Assembly (NCBI GenBank): GCA_911728435.2
Contig: OU452203.1
Span: forward strand, 13,289,651 to 13,353,650
Origin: Apoderus coryli
Lineage: Eukaryota > Arthropoda > Insecta > Coleoptera > Attelabidae
DNA length: 64,000 bases
Direction of reading: 5' to 3'
Position 1 is the first letter of the stretch; the number at the start of each line of letters is the position of its first letter. The notes below the pieces were generated by a model. That model saw only the letters and a list, made by a program, of their open reading frames with translations, was not told the origin of the DNA and made no database searches. Below are positions 14,131-24,851 of the stretch, piece after piece. A program made the position numbers and the translations under genes.

Positions 14131-15959
14131 CTGTAGAAAACAATCGACTTGTTAAAAACTAATGGAACGGAAAATTTGTACTATCTAACTATCTACAAAT
14201 TATGGCAAATTATTTAGTTAAGTTAAATGTGAAGAAAGTGTAAAATATCTTTCAAGAAATTTGAAATTCAGAAGAAAATGAAAGCTTGGTATTCTTTCGA
14301 TGGCACTTGAACAAGTCAACTGTATTTGTAATTTTTAAGGTCACCTATGGACTTTTTGAGTTTGGGGCTATCAAAAACACAACACAGTAAATAAGACGAA
14401 CAGTATTGAAAATTTAAAAAATAGAATTAGTTATGAATTTCAGCAGATATCCCCTTAAATGATAAGACACGTGATCAAAGTATTCGATATACGCCTTGCT
14501 TACTGTCAAGAAGAAAACGGAGCACAGTTCGAACAATAGCTGCAATCTGGATGAGAGTAGAAGCAGAAGGGTTTTCTGGTTAATCTAAAACTCATCAGGC
14601 AGATATGTAAATTTCCAAACACATAGGTGTTATAATTGCATGAGATCTTTTAGAATTTCAATTTAAGATGGAGAAAGCGACATCTAGTATTTGAACAGGT
14701 ACACAATGACGAGTGGGCATGAAATATAACTTAATTTCATCCAGCTGTCAATACTAGAATCACCTGAATTCACTTGAGAAATATGCTTAGAGTCTTGTTA
14801 CATTATATAACAACAACTTAACGGCATTCCAGCGAATATTGTTTGCAATAGGATTAAATCGAGTTGCACTACTTGTTCGACTGTCATTTTGAACCTTACT
14901 TCACTAGGCACTCAAACAGTCGATGTCACTTTCTTCATCTAAATTGGAAAAGGTCTCGTGTTACATTGCTCATTTTTTTGGCACAATTTTAATGTTGTTT
15001 GACAAGTAGAAAGAAAATCATTACGTCTCATTCAGAACAGTTGGAGCAACTATGACGAAAATTAAGCCACATGGGTGGCAGAAATCCTATACCGTTGCTA
15101 CTCATCGGGTATATCGATGGTTCCTTGAAAATAATAACTCTATTAGGTACCAGAAACCTGCCAACAATATTAGCAGATATTGCTTTAATTGTTAACGTAG
15201 TTTCACCTCAATCGACGGACGTGAGTGGTATAACCACCGAACATATAACGGCATAGAAGGATTACTTTGGCGCGGCCCTTTAATTTCGTTCGATTAAAGC
15301 CCTGCCGACTGCAGCTGCAAGAAGTAAACGAATTTGAGACATGTGTTAAAATGTAAGGATAAAACAATCATTTCTAATGCAGTGAGTAAGTGTCAAAACG
15401 TATTCACATATTCTTATGAATACGTAAGATTACTTAAAGAAAATATTTCATAACAAAAGCTAGACTATGATTTAAAAAAAAAACAAGAGTTTAGGGATTA
15501 TTCCAGCATTAATCAGTCGATCTAGCGTTTGCATAACGTTACACGTAGAGATTGATTCTTGCATTAATTACTTAGTTCTTTATACTCCACACCAGTTTAT
15601 CCGATTCTTGATAAGATAAACTAATTTTTCGTAAAGATCGAAATAGATATCAATCGCTTTTAGTTCAATAGAAATAACAATACTGTCGCAATTATTGAGT
15701 TCTTATGACATATCAAGAAAGGAAAACATTAGTTTATCCTAACAAGAATTTTGGCCGGAACATGTAAAGTTAAATAAAAATCTATACTAGCTACGATTAT
15801 TTAGGAAAACTAGCAGCTGACCACTCCAACCGCCCGCGCCGTCCACATCAAGTGTGAGGTTATTATCAAGGTCTCCAACTACTTGAAAGCTACTAATGTC
15901 GTTATATTTTTGTCCACCATATATTATTTTACTATTTGAACTATTAGTCAAAGAAGTTA
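14131..15959. other. Sequence between the two terminal zinc-finger exons
   Basis: Intronic or intergenic on the minus strand. It begins at the acceptor of the five-finger exon. No further exon, transposase or repeat was recognised. Confidence 0.55.
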
Positions 15960-16260
15960 TTATCGGCGTATTTTTTTTTAAATTATATCTGCATTTGACC
16001 AGTGATAAGATTTGAATTATTTTACTTAATTTCGTAATGGAAAATTAATTTAGAAGTAGAATTTAATAACTATTTCGGGACAACCAATGCCAAACTAGTA
16101 TTTGCTCGGACTAATAACTGTAAATTAATATTTGCCTCGACTTTATATCAGGAACTTCATTTCGTTTGTAATAAACGAAATTGATGTTTTGTTCGAGATA
16201 GTTAATGTGAAAGTTGTGTTGGGATACTAATTTTGCATTTTAAGAATAAACCAAATATTC
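15960..16260. repeat. Degenerate AT-rich minisatellite, inverse orientation
   Basis: AACTAGTATTTGCTCGGACT, AATTAATATTTGCCTCGAC and TTGATGTTTTGTTCGAGAT are spaced about 40-60 bp apart and mirror the 19.84-20.56 kb array. Confidence 0.5.
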
Positions 16261-16319
16261 ATTTTCCGATAATTAACTAAAGAAAATATTTTCATGAAAT
16301 AGTATATGTAATATGAAAT

Positions 16320-16470
16320 GAAATAAAATTCGTCCAACTCCACAAAATATAAATTATAATAATTATTCATATTATGCTGAACTAGGCAACATAAATCACC
16401 ATACATGTTTCGATATAGACGGATATCATCTTTATTGGTGTATAATCAATCGGAAATATCAGGTTTACAT
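16320..16470 (-). repeat. Member of the hammerhead-bearing repeat family (left of an inverted pair)
   Basis: The minus strand (16,399-16,438) reads CCAATAAAGATGA, GATATCC...TATATC, GAAACATGTATGG, then CTAGTTCAGCAT and a tail TTTGTGGAGTTGGACG. The core CTGATGA has decayed to AAGATGA. Confidence 0.6.
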
Positions 16471-16644
16471 TCGAAAAAGAAGAAACAGTTCGAATTACAA
16501 TGATTCTAAAATTTGTTCACATTAGTGACATAAGTAGGTATATAATTTAAGATAAAATTCTATAAAACGAAAATAAAGTTAATAAAAGATCATTATTCAA
16601 CGAGTATTCAACTTTTTCAAATGTAAATCTGATATTTCTAATTA

Positions 16645-16770
16645 ATTATACACCACTGATGATAATATCTGTCTATGTCGAAATATGTATTGACTAGTTC
16701 AGCATTATAAGTTATATTTTGTGGAGCTGGACGTATTTTATTGCATTTCATATCAAAGAAAATGTGTCCA
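16645..16770 (+). repeat. Member of the hammerhead-bearing repeat family (right of an inverted pair)
   Basis: Plus strand CCACTGATGATAATATC..., GTCGAAATATGTATTG, CTAGTTCAGCAT, TTTGTGGAGCTGGACG. It is the reverse-complement counterpart of 16,320-16,470, about 200 bp away. Confidence 0.6.
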
Positions 16771-16790
16771 CGGATAGAGTACGGAAGAGG

Positions 16791-17745
16791 AAAAACTTTT
16801 TTATTTGTAGATTTAGAAGAAAAAGTCATTCTTTATAAAAATGTCTGCTTGTGTCGAAACTACAATTTCAAATACCAAATTTACGAATTTTTTTTTTTTG
16901 AAAGGGTCCGTACGACCTAAGTCCCCGGTTTCACTGCAGCCTCATGGGCTTATTGTGAAAAATCCCCGTATATTATGCCACCCAATCCAGCAGCCCTGTA
17001 CCCTCCACTAAAAAAGCCCTGTACCCTCCATTTAAGAAATTTACGATTACTATACAGGGTATATCAAAAATATAATTTTTAATGATTTAGATTTTTCTGT
17101 TTTTTTTTAATTTTATGAAAATATTTTCAAAACCGTGATTTATTACACCAATTGTGCAAAAAAGCTAATAAACCTTTTTCTCAAAGTGGTTAATTTCATA
17201 GCTACTATTGAAATAATAAAATTTTTTTAAAAAAAAAGAAGAAAATCAAAATCATTAAAAATATTATTTTCGATATACCCGAATCGTAAATTTGGTATTT
17301 GAAGAATGACTTTTTATTTGTAGATTTAGGAGAAAAAGTCATTCTTTATAAAAACGTCTGCTTGTGTCGAAACTACAATTTCAAATACCCAATTTACGAT
17401 TACTATACAGAGTAGGTATATCAAAAATAATATTTTTAATGATTTTAATTTTCTTGTTGTTTTTTTATTTTTATTAATAGTAGCTATGAAATTAACCACT
17501 TTGAGAAAAATGTGTATTAGTTTTTTCTGCTCAATTGGTTTAATAAATCACGATTTTGAAAATATTTTCATAAAATTAAAAAAAACCAACAAATCTAAAT
17601 CATTAAAAATGTTATTTTCGAGATACCCTATATATTAATCGTAAATTTGGTATTTGAAATTGTAGTTTCGACACAAGCAGACGATTTAATAAAGAATGCA
17701 TTTTTCTTCTAAATCTACAAATAAAAAAGTTTTTCCTCTGGATCC
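16791..17745. repeat. Two adjoining hairpin-forming MITE-like units, the first interrupted by a SINE-like insertion
   Basis: Unit A (16,791-17,304) and unit B (17,305-17,745) share arms with CTGCTTGTGTCGAAACTACA and AATTTACGATTACTATACAG. The arms recur inverted at the far side (GATACCC, TTTGGTATTTGAA). Unit A lacks the outermost right arm. The interior is AT-rich and non-coding. Confidence 0.75.
16887..17036 (-). mobile_element. 150-bp SINE-like insertion with 10-bp target duplication
   Basis: AAATTTACGA is duplicated at 16,877-16,886 and 17,037-17,046. On the minus strand the insertion ends with A12. It contains GCTGGATTGGGTGGCA, CTGCAGTGAAACC and GACTTAGGTCG, and a second copy of the family is at 56,341-56,472. 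It could be a SINE or the 3' end of a LINE. Confidence 0.75.
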
Positions 17746-17819
17746 ACTAACAACGAGGGAGCAAGTGGATTAATTCCAGGAGCAGGAAAAACTTTTTACC
17801 GTCGTGTGTAATATTCTAT

Positions 17820-17970
17820 TTTATTTCTTGAAGTAATCTATACGGAGAGGAGTTGAGTGTATATATAAACAAACTACGTCTACTCCATTTATGTATATAT
17901 GTTGAAATCGTGATTGGGATCAGTGTGCCAGAGATATTTCGGAATATCATTCCATCTTCAGTTGCTTATT
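17820..17970 (-). repeat. Member of the hammerhead-bearing repeat family (left of an inverted pair)
   Basis: Minus strand 17,926-17,965: GCAACTGAAGATGGAATG, ATTCCGAAATATCTC, TGGCA. It is followed by CTGATCCCAAT, TGGAGTAGACGTAG and CAACTCCTCTCC, GATTACTTCAAG. CTGAAGA still fits CUGANGA, and stem I (GCAAC.../...TGGC) is weakened. Confidence 0.6.
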
Positions 17971-18608
17971 GTACATAGACACGCAAATTATATAATAATT
18001 CCCATATTTTAATTATGAAAAAAAAAAGAATCTAATATTGTTCCTATCAAGTAATAAAAACGACTTTACCTACCTATACTAAAACCCTACTGTGAGAGCC
18101 GTAGGGCATATATCAAAATTTTAATTGTTTACGAATTATTGAATTTGTGTGGCGACATATTTTTCAATGTATCAACGATGTTTTAAGGTATATAATTGTT
18201 TTCACTTTTGTTATTGTATTATATGTTGTTGAAGAGTGTTTTTGTTTAAACAAAGTGACAAAAAAAATAAATAAAAAATATATTAAATTCATTATAAATA
18301 TGTATTGTTTGTGATAATTGTAAGAATGTCTTATTGTCCTGTTTAACATAATACTTTTGCTTTTGGAGGTTTAGAATGTTTTTTGATTTTTTAATGTTAT
18401 CAGTAATGTCAAAGTTGTGTTCTATCTATTTATATATGATTAATTTTGTAGAGTAAAAAAATAAAATAAATATAATAATTATAGTCGAACTTGTGCATGG
18501 AAATTTAAACATCTATACAGACATCCTGTGGAAATATGTAAGTATGAAATGTGACAGAAACTAAAACATTATTATACAATGAATTTGTGTCCGTAAATAT
18601 AATAAAAT

Positions 18609-19090
18609 GAAAAATAATTTCGTGGAATAGCGGACAAAATTACTGGTGTTACCTACACAAGGGATTTTGTTTAATTTAGCAGGGCCTCAGTCTAATTCAG
18701 TAGAACCAGACCGAGGCATGGGTCGACAGATACTGACGAATTCGTTTCGCTCTTATTATGAGCTCACCAGAGTACCATAGTCGTTGCCCATCTACAATAT
18801 CGGCCTGCATTTAAGCACAGTGAGATATACAACAGTAGATATATGTAAACCGTACCATCTACACACACATAGTAATGCACATCCCACCATACAGAGGCCG
18901 AAACAATCCAATGTATAGGTAACACCAGCCGTAGAAAATCAAAATAGTGTAAACACAAAACGCTAGTAGGATTTATCCTTCTGCTAGCATCACCCAGAAT
19001 ATTTGGGTTTCAGGCCAAGCTAAATTAAACAAAATCTCTTGTGTAGGTATCGCCAGTAATTTTGTCCGCTATGCCACGAAATTATTTTTC
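18609..19090. mobile_element. MITE, 482 bp, with ~80-bp inverted repeats
   Basis: The arms 18,609-18,690 and 19,009-19,090 share AATTTCGTGG, TAGCGGACAAAATTACTGG and GATTTTGTTTAATTTAGC. The non-coding centre is richer in GC. Confidence 0.8.
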
Positions 19091-19490
19091 ATTCTAAAAC
19101 ATTATCTTTACAAAACATTTTTCAAAAATTAAAAAACTTTAAAAAACTAAAAGAAAATTAATAAGTGTACTTTCTTTTTATATATCATTGTTACGGTAAT
19201 TATCAGGAGAATTTTTTTTTAAATTGAAAAATAAACTTTTTTACATCAGAATGCATGGTGATAAATGCGACCTTATTTTATGGGAAGATAATTAGAAAAA
19301 AAATCACCATCTATTTTAATGTAAAAAGGTTTTTTTTCAATTTAAAATTCTTTCTTCGGATAATTAACCTAACAATAGATAAAAAGAAAGTGTAAAATGG
19401 AAGTACACTTATTAATGATATTTTAGTTTTTGAAAGTTGTTTAATTTTTGAAAATATTTTTTAAATATAATAATGTTATAGTTTCTGGTA
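19090..19490. repeat. Large imperfect palindrome, arms about 170 bp
   Basis: AACTTTAAAAAACTAAAA, TTAATAAGTGTACTT and ATGGTGAT of the left arm return inverted on the right. It abuts the 18.6-19.1 kb MITE. Confidence 0.75.
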
Positions 19491-19494
19491 CATT

Positions 19495-19640
19495 TCATAC
19501 CTGATGGAATGATAGTCTGAAACATGTCTGACACTCTGATCCCAATTACTATTTGAGCATATAAATATAAATGGTTTTGTGGAGTAGATTTATATATTCT
19601 ATTTTATTCTTGAGAAAAAATATTGCCTACACATTAATAA
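19495..19640 (+). repeat. Member of the hammerhead-bearing repeat family (right of an inverted pair)
   Basis: Plus strand CCTGATGGAATG, TCTGAAACATGTCTG, CTGATCCCAAT, TTTTGTGGAGTAGATTT. It is the inverted partner of 17,820-17,970, with palindromic elements between them. Confidence 0.6.
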
Positions 19641-19839
19641 ACTCCAATTTAGATTACTAATTGGAAGACAAATTTACTAGTTCTTACCCTGTGTTTTACG
19701 GTTGTTATGGATTACCTGCTTGTGGCATTAATCAACATGTTCCACTCGCAGGTAAAGCATTATTTTACCGGGTTACCTATATAATAAATAACGATTTTTT
19801 GTAGGATAAAATTTTCTGAGAAAATATTTATTTCATAAG

Positions 19840-20560
19840 ATAACAAATGTGCTTTTCATGTTGGATGTTGAATCAAATATTAATTAAAATGTAATTAAAT
19901 TCAAATTAAAGCTAATAATAATTTTGTATTAACTGTTTACTCGAAGAAATTATTAAATTCATGTTAAAACTAAAGCCGATATTAATTTCACATTGGCTAT
20001 TAATTCTCAATTAAATATTCGAAGAAAGTAGTAATTCCATATTATCAGTAAACGCAAATGTCCTTTTCATATTGTAAGTTGAGGCAAATATTAATTTCGC
20101 TTTATACTTAGATATTAATCTCGAAAAAAATATTAATTTCAATTCATAACTCAAAGCAAATGCTAATTTATGTTATAAGTTCAAGCAAGTATTAATTATG
20201 CCATAACTATCTCAAAGCAAAATATAGCGCAAAGTTATATTTACAGTAACATTAAAGTAGATGTGCCATTTTTATGAATTCTACAAAGGCATAGAATAGA
20301 TACATTTATTTATTCATATTGAGTCCAGTTATAGGTCAAAATTTAAATTTTCTTCGCGATAGCTAACGTAAAAATTGCTTGGACTTCCATTGCGAAATTT
20401 GTATTTGCTACTCTTACTGCGAAATTATGTTTTCCCTCGAAAAAACAGATCCGAAATATTTCCATCGATCTGATTGCTTCTCGAAGCAAAAATTAATTAC
20501 GCAATATAAGTAGAAACCACTGGTTTATAACTTGAGTATAATGCCGGAAGAAAATTTTCT
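19840..20560. repeat. Degenerate AT-rich minisatellite
   Basis: Loosely repeated units of about 35-45 bp contain GCAAATATTAATTT and TCGAAGAAA or TCGAAGCAAA with ATAAC/ATAAG between them. The reverse complement of the same pattern occurs at 15,960-16,260. Confidence 0.55.
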
Positions 20561-20607
20561 AATTTAATTAATATTGAAAAATATGTTTTATTACTTCACT
20601 AAAACAC

Positions 20608-20682
20608 TTTATTAAATAGTAACGCGCATTTCGCTGACACTATAAGCATCCTGAGAAAACTTAAGATCGTTCCAAATTTATT
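20608..20682 (-). terminator. Candidate polyadenylation signals for the four-finger exon
   Basis: On the minus strand AATAAA occurs at 20,677-20,682 and 20,608-20,613, about 40 and 105 bases after the stop codon. The motif is common by chance in such AT-rich DNA, so this only shows that a short 3' UTR is possible. Confidence 0.35.
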
Positions 20683-20717
20683 TCATTACCATATTCAAAT
20701 GCTATTAAAATTTTATT

Positions 20718-21871
20718 TTAGTTACGAAAATCGAGAAAATCGAAAAATGAGATGTGTGGACAAAATAACGAGACCTCGATCGGTGGCTGTGAGGGCTGCG
20801 AGAGTGGCCGCCGCCGCCTCATAAAAGGAACGGGGCGCTCGCCTTGGTGTGTGCGGACGTGCTGGTTGAGAATAGCCTTCTGCCGAAAGTGTTTCCCGCA
20901 CTCCGGGCACTCATAGGGCTTCTCACCGGAATGGATGCGTAGATGTTGATTGAGTATCGCTCGCTGTCTAAACGTCCTCTCACAGTAAACGCACGCATAC
21001 GGTTTTTCGTTCGCATGGATCCGCAAATGTTGCGTCAGATGGCTTTGTTGCCTGAAGCGTTTTCCACATTCTGGACATCCATATGGCCGACTGTCCGTGT
21101 GAATTCGTTCGTGTTGTAGCAATGTCGACTTCTGTTTGAAATCTTTACCACACGTAAGGCATTTAAACAGTCGTAATTCGCCATTAATATTTTGGTTCTT
21201 TTTTAAACTACCTTGCTGTTGTTGAATCACATCAGGTAAACTAGTCGCATTACGGAGATCCTGCATATTGCTGGTGTATTGATCCAATTGAGCATTGGTT
21301 TCTGGTCCTAAACTCGTTAACATCACACCAGGTTGCTTGAGGTATTGCAAAGCCGAGAAACTTCCTGCTCCCAACATGTGAGGCGGTACAGGAGGCGGCG
21401 CAGCTGGCGGAGGTGCTCTTGCATATTGTTGGTATGCCTGCTGTTGTTGCGCTTGTAAATCGCCAGGGAAACAATGAGAAGAGGCGGGTCGCGTCTCCAT
21501 ATTCGTCGTATCCATTGTGGGTGGGTCGGTTTGGATATCCTCTTCACGTGGCTCAGCTTGGGTTGCAGGATACGGCGATGGTGCTGGCGATGGAAGGCTT
21601 TGATCTCGAGGCGGAACTGTATCAGCCTCAACTCCCAAAGGTACCGTTGGACCACACGCCTGTTGAGGACTACTGGCCCCTGTTGTTGTGAGAGATGTTT
21701 GTTGCTGATTTTGAGGTTGTTGCTGCTGTTGAGGTTGTTGTTGAGGTGCTGGTGGTGGAGGCGGCGGCGGTTGTTGCTGTTGTTGAGGAGGTGGATAAGC
21801 GTCTTGAGGACCCCATTGTGTCTGCGCCCGGTCCATGCCATCTTTGTAGAGGACATATGGAGCTGCAGTAT
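20718..21871 (-). CDS. Alternative 3' terminal exon of the same C2H2 zinc-finger gene, Gln/Pro-rich four-finger version
   Basis: The exon encodes 383 residues plus stop after the acceptor TTTTTTACAG, again phase 1 with a split Asp codon. It opens with APYVLYKDG and QDAYPPP, aligning with PHLVFKNG and QDVPFPP of the 13-14 kb exon. A run of Gln and Pro (exon residues about 29-60) and further Gln/Pro/Ala-rich sequence follow; such regions are usual in transcription-factor activation domains. The motifs FSALQYLKQ and LPDVIQ, shared with the other exon, precede four C2H2 fingers at about residues 237-342. The fifth finger of the sister exon is absent: after HQGERP the protein turns into an Arg/Pro/Ser stretch and an AT-rich tail to the stop. 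I saw no good donor there, so this looks like a true terminal exon, though the last ~20 residues are the least certain. It could instead be a separate tandem gene. Confidence 0.85.
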
Positions 21872-22764
21872 CTGTAAAAAATAAGAAATTTAAATTTATG
21901 TATGAAGATGGGGTGCTCAATGTTTGATTATTTCGAGTATAAGATTACAATAATAATTGGTGCTTATAAATACTCTTACGAAGAATATAACTGGGAATTA
22001 GAACTCAGGAAGATTGGACCACATTTTCATAAATAGTCCTAATATTTATGACCTCGATCCAGACCATTTTAAATCAGCAGCGAATTTGCTTGTCGCTTAA
22101 ACACAACTGAGATTTTCGCTCGCCTGGTTACAAATTTTAACTGGGAATCTGACAACAAATTGTATCATAATACAGCATTGTAATATCATGCCAGCATAGC
22201 AGAACAATTTATTAACCTAATAATAATATAGTTGCATGAACTCTGAATACGGTCCTGCCCCAATAATTCCTACGTTACACCGGAGCCATAGTTTAAAAGT
22301 TTGAAACTTCTGCGAAGCGCGCTCTATCGTTGTATATATATCGGGTATATAAATAAAGAGCTGAAATACGAAACATATTATAATTAAAATACCAAACAAA
22401 GAGTTTAAAAGCTGGTTAAACTTTTTTAAACCGGAATGGGGGTCCTGTGCCAAGTGCACTTTTCAAGGCCAACAGTCTGCATTCAATATTATTTTATATT
22501 GTCGGATGGTGTTGTGTTCTCGGTTTCTGTGTGTCTTTCTTTTAGAGTAAATTTTATTTTATTTTATAGTTAACAGGAAATTTTGTGGATCAAATTTTAT
22601 GATACATTTTTAGTGGGTATTGATATATTATTTTTTTCGTTTCACGAGAATTTGTTGAATTAATTAACCCGAATCTTTAAACGTTGAAGGTTACAGACGT
22701 GCCGGAATTTAAAAATTACTATGGGGGCTCGGGCATCAAAAATAATCATAAGTAAAATTATATA

Positions 22765-23129
22765 CAGGGTGGTCCAACGAAAAGTTTGCACCTAGCTTTT
22801 CTCTTTTTTTTGTAGTCGAATGCGAAAATGCTCGGACACGTCGATTTTGCTTTTGAGGGGGACACATTTTAAACATATTTTTCGATCTGCGCCTTTAACC
22901 CCCTAGCGGGGGTGAGTAACAACCCTAAAATTTTAAATGGAAAGAGGGGTCTAATGACATATCATTTGAAAGGACACAAAATTGTCTTTCTAATGATACC
23001 CTATTTGTCGAATTTTACTAAAACAGTTAATACGAAAACGACTTTAAAGACATTAAGCCGATAATTTTGGTATTAATGAGAAATACAAATAAGTTTTAAT
23101 TATTACGACTGAAAACAACTACAATCATT
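22765..23129 (+). repeat. Left inverted repeat of the DD41D transposon
   Basis: It starts CAGGGTGGTCC and matches the reverse complement of 24,488-24,851 almost base for base. Confidence 0.93.
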
Positions 23130-23333
23130 TCTAAATTATTTACTTTGAAGAAAAACGGGATTTCAAAAACACTATCTTATTTATCAGAACTAAATTCCTC
23201 ACTAATCGTTTGCGTTTTTTGTTGAAATAAAAACTGCAGATACGTGTAGGAAAAGAATTTACACCGTTTATTTTAGTCTTTTCATTGATTCAGTTTGGTT
23301 GCTTCTCAAGTTATTTTACTTTTACCGTACAAA

Positions 23334-24407
23334 ATGATTTATTCCATTCTAGAACGAGTTGAAATTGTTAAACTTTATTTTCAAAATAATAGTAGTGCTA
23401 GACTTACGGCTCGCTTATTTAATGAGAGACATCCCGATAAAAATGTGAATGATGTGTACGTTGGCAAGTTAGTTAAAAAGTTTGTAGATACCGGATCTGT
23501 CTGTAATGTAAAACACCAGCCGCAGAAACCGATCAGAAATGAAGCTGTGGAAGTCGCTGTTTTAGGGCATGTTGAAATGGATCATAGTCAAAGTACCCGT
23601 CAACTAGCTGAAGCCTCAGGTGTCTCCCGTTCGTCCATAATACGAATTTTAAAAGCGTACAAATTTCATCCGTACAAAATCAAATTAGTACAGGAACTAA
23701 ATGAGGATGATCCTGATAGAAGGCTGCAATTTTGTGAAGCAATGAGCCAGCGTTTAATTGAAGATCCGCAATTATTATTTAACATTTGTTTTTCCGACGA
23801 ATGCACATTTTATTTGAATGGAGCTGTAAATAGGCACAATTGCCGTTACTGGGATGACAGTAACCCACATTTATTCCGTGAGGTTCATACCCAGTATCCT
23901 CAAAAAATAAACGTCTGGTGTGGCATATTAGGAAATCATATTATAGGACCACTTTTTATTCCTGGAAATTTAACTGGTGAAGTGTACCTAAACATGCTTG
24001 AAGACACAATTGATCCTTTAATAACACAAATAATAGAAGATGACCAAAATCATACTGCTGATCGGCTTTATTTCCAGCAAGATGGAGCACCTCCGCACTA
24101 TGTGGCTCCTGTAAGACAGTTCTTAGATGACCGGTTCCCTGGACGGTGGATTGGAAGGAGGGGCCCAATTGAATGGCCTGCCAGGTCACCGGATTTATCG
24201 CCTTTAGACTTTTTTCTTTGGGGGCACTTAAAAAATAAATGTTTTGCCACGAAGCCCGAGTCCATAGAAGATCTTCGCCAACGCATTACAGAAGAGTGCA
24301 GAAACATAACACCTGATATGCTACAAAATGTTAGAAATAGATTTGAACAAAATCTGTATTATTGTATGGAATCAAATGGGTCACATTTTCAACATTTGTT
24401 AATGTAA
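23334..24407 (+). CDS. Transposase of DD41D Tc1/mariner-superfamily (rosa-like) element
   Basis: The protein has 357 residues and is uninterrupted. I chose the ATG at 23,334 (context ACAAAATGA), because the 13 codons upstream of it look like leader sequence. The N-terminal half carries two helix-turn-helix regions (about residues 5-50 and 87-107, the latter STRQLAEASGVSRSSIIRIL) for binding the inverted repeats. The DDE/D catalytic triad is visible: D155 in FSDE, D250 in QQDGAPPH, and D292 in SPDLSPLDFF. The second and third acidic residues are separated by 41 residues, which excludes classical mariner (DD34D) and Tc1 (DD34E) and fits the DD41D/rosa group. The C-terminal SNGSHFQHLL is typical of the superfamily. 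It performs cut-and-paste transposition in the nucleus. All key residues are present, so the protein may be functional. Confidence 0.95.
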   Translation: MIYSILERVEIVKLYFQNNSSARLTARLFNERHPDKNVNDVYVGKLVKKFVDTGSVCNVKHQPQKPIRNEAVEVAVLGHVEMDHSQSTRQLAEASGVSRSSIIRILKAYKFHPYKIKLVQELNEDDPDRRLQFCEAMSQRLIEDPQLLFNICFSDECTFYLNGAVNRHNCRYWDDSNPHLFREVHTQYPQKINVWCGILGNHIIGPLFIPGNLTGEVYLNMLEDTIDPLITQIIEDDQNHTADRLYFQQDGAPPHYVAPVRQFLDDRFPGRWIGRRGPIEWPARSPDLSPLDFFLWGHLKNKCFATKPESIEDLRQRITEECRNITPDMLQNVRNRFEQNLYYCMESNGSHFQHLLM

Positions 24408-24487
24408 CGTTTTAATAAATCAATTTAACAGCTTGTTTACTTTTTTTACAAAGCAATGTTAAAACTAACAAACATTGGAATGTACTA

Positions 24488-24851
24488 ACGATTGCAGGTG
24501 TTTTCACTCGCAATAATTAAAACTTATTTGTATTTCTCATTAATACCAAAATTATCGGCTTAATGTCTTTAAAGTCGTTTTCGTATTAACTGTTTTAGTA
24601 AAATTCGACAAATAGGGTATCATTAGAAAGACAATTTTGTGTCCTTTCAAATGATATGTCATTAGACCCCTCTTTCCATTTAAAATTTTAGGGTTGTTAC
24701 TCACCCCCGCTAGGGGGTTAAAGGCGCAGATCGAAAAATATGTTTAAAATGTGTCCCCCTCAAAAGCAAAATCGACGTGTCCGAGCATTTTCGCATTCGA
24801 CTACAAAAAAAAGAGAAAAGCTAGGTGCAAACTTTTCGTTGGACCACCCTG
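24488..24851 (-). repeat. Right inverted repeat of the DD41D transposon
   Basis: This is the reverse-complement partner of the left repeat, ending GGACCACCCTG and followed by TA. Confidence 0.93.

Larger units (their letters stand above)
22765..24851 (+). mobile_element. Complete Tc1/mariner-superfamily transposon, DD41D (rosa-like), with ~365-bp inverted repeats
   Basis: The ends are CAGGGTGGTCC and GGACCACCCTG, flanked by TA on both sides (22,763-22,764 and 24,852-24,853), the usual target duplication of the superfamily. The inverted repeats run about 22,765-23,129 and 24,488-24,851. By eye the outer ~340 bases are identical, including an eight-base homopolymer; the innermost ~25 bases have a few differences. 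The element is 2,087 bp and holds one open transposase. Ordinary mariners have repeats near 30 bp, so these are unusually long. Intact ends and frame point to recent insertion. It lies in intron 1 of the zinc-finger gene, on the opposite strand. Confidence 0.95.

Noticed and set aside
21323..21884. Open frames overlapping the Gln/Pro-rich zinc-finger exon in other frames
   Set aside because: Shadows of the CAG/CCX repeats of the real exon.
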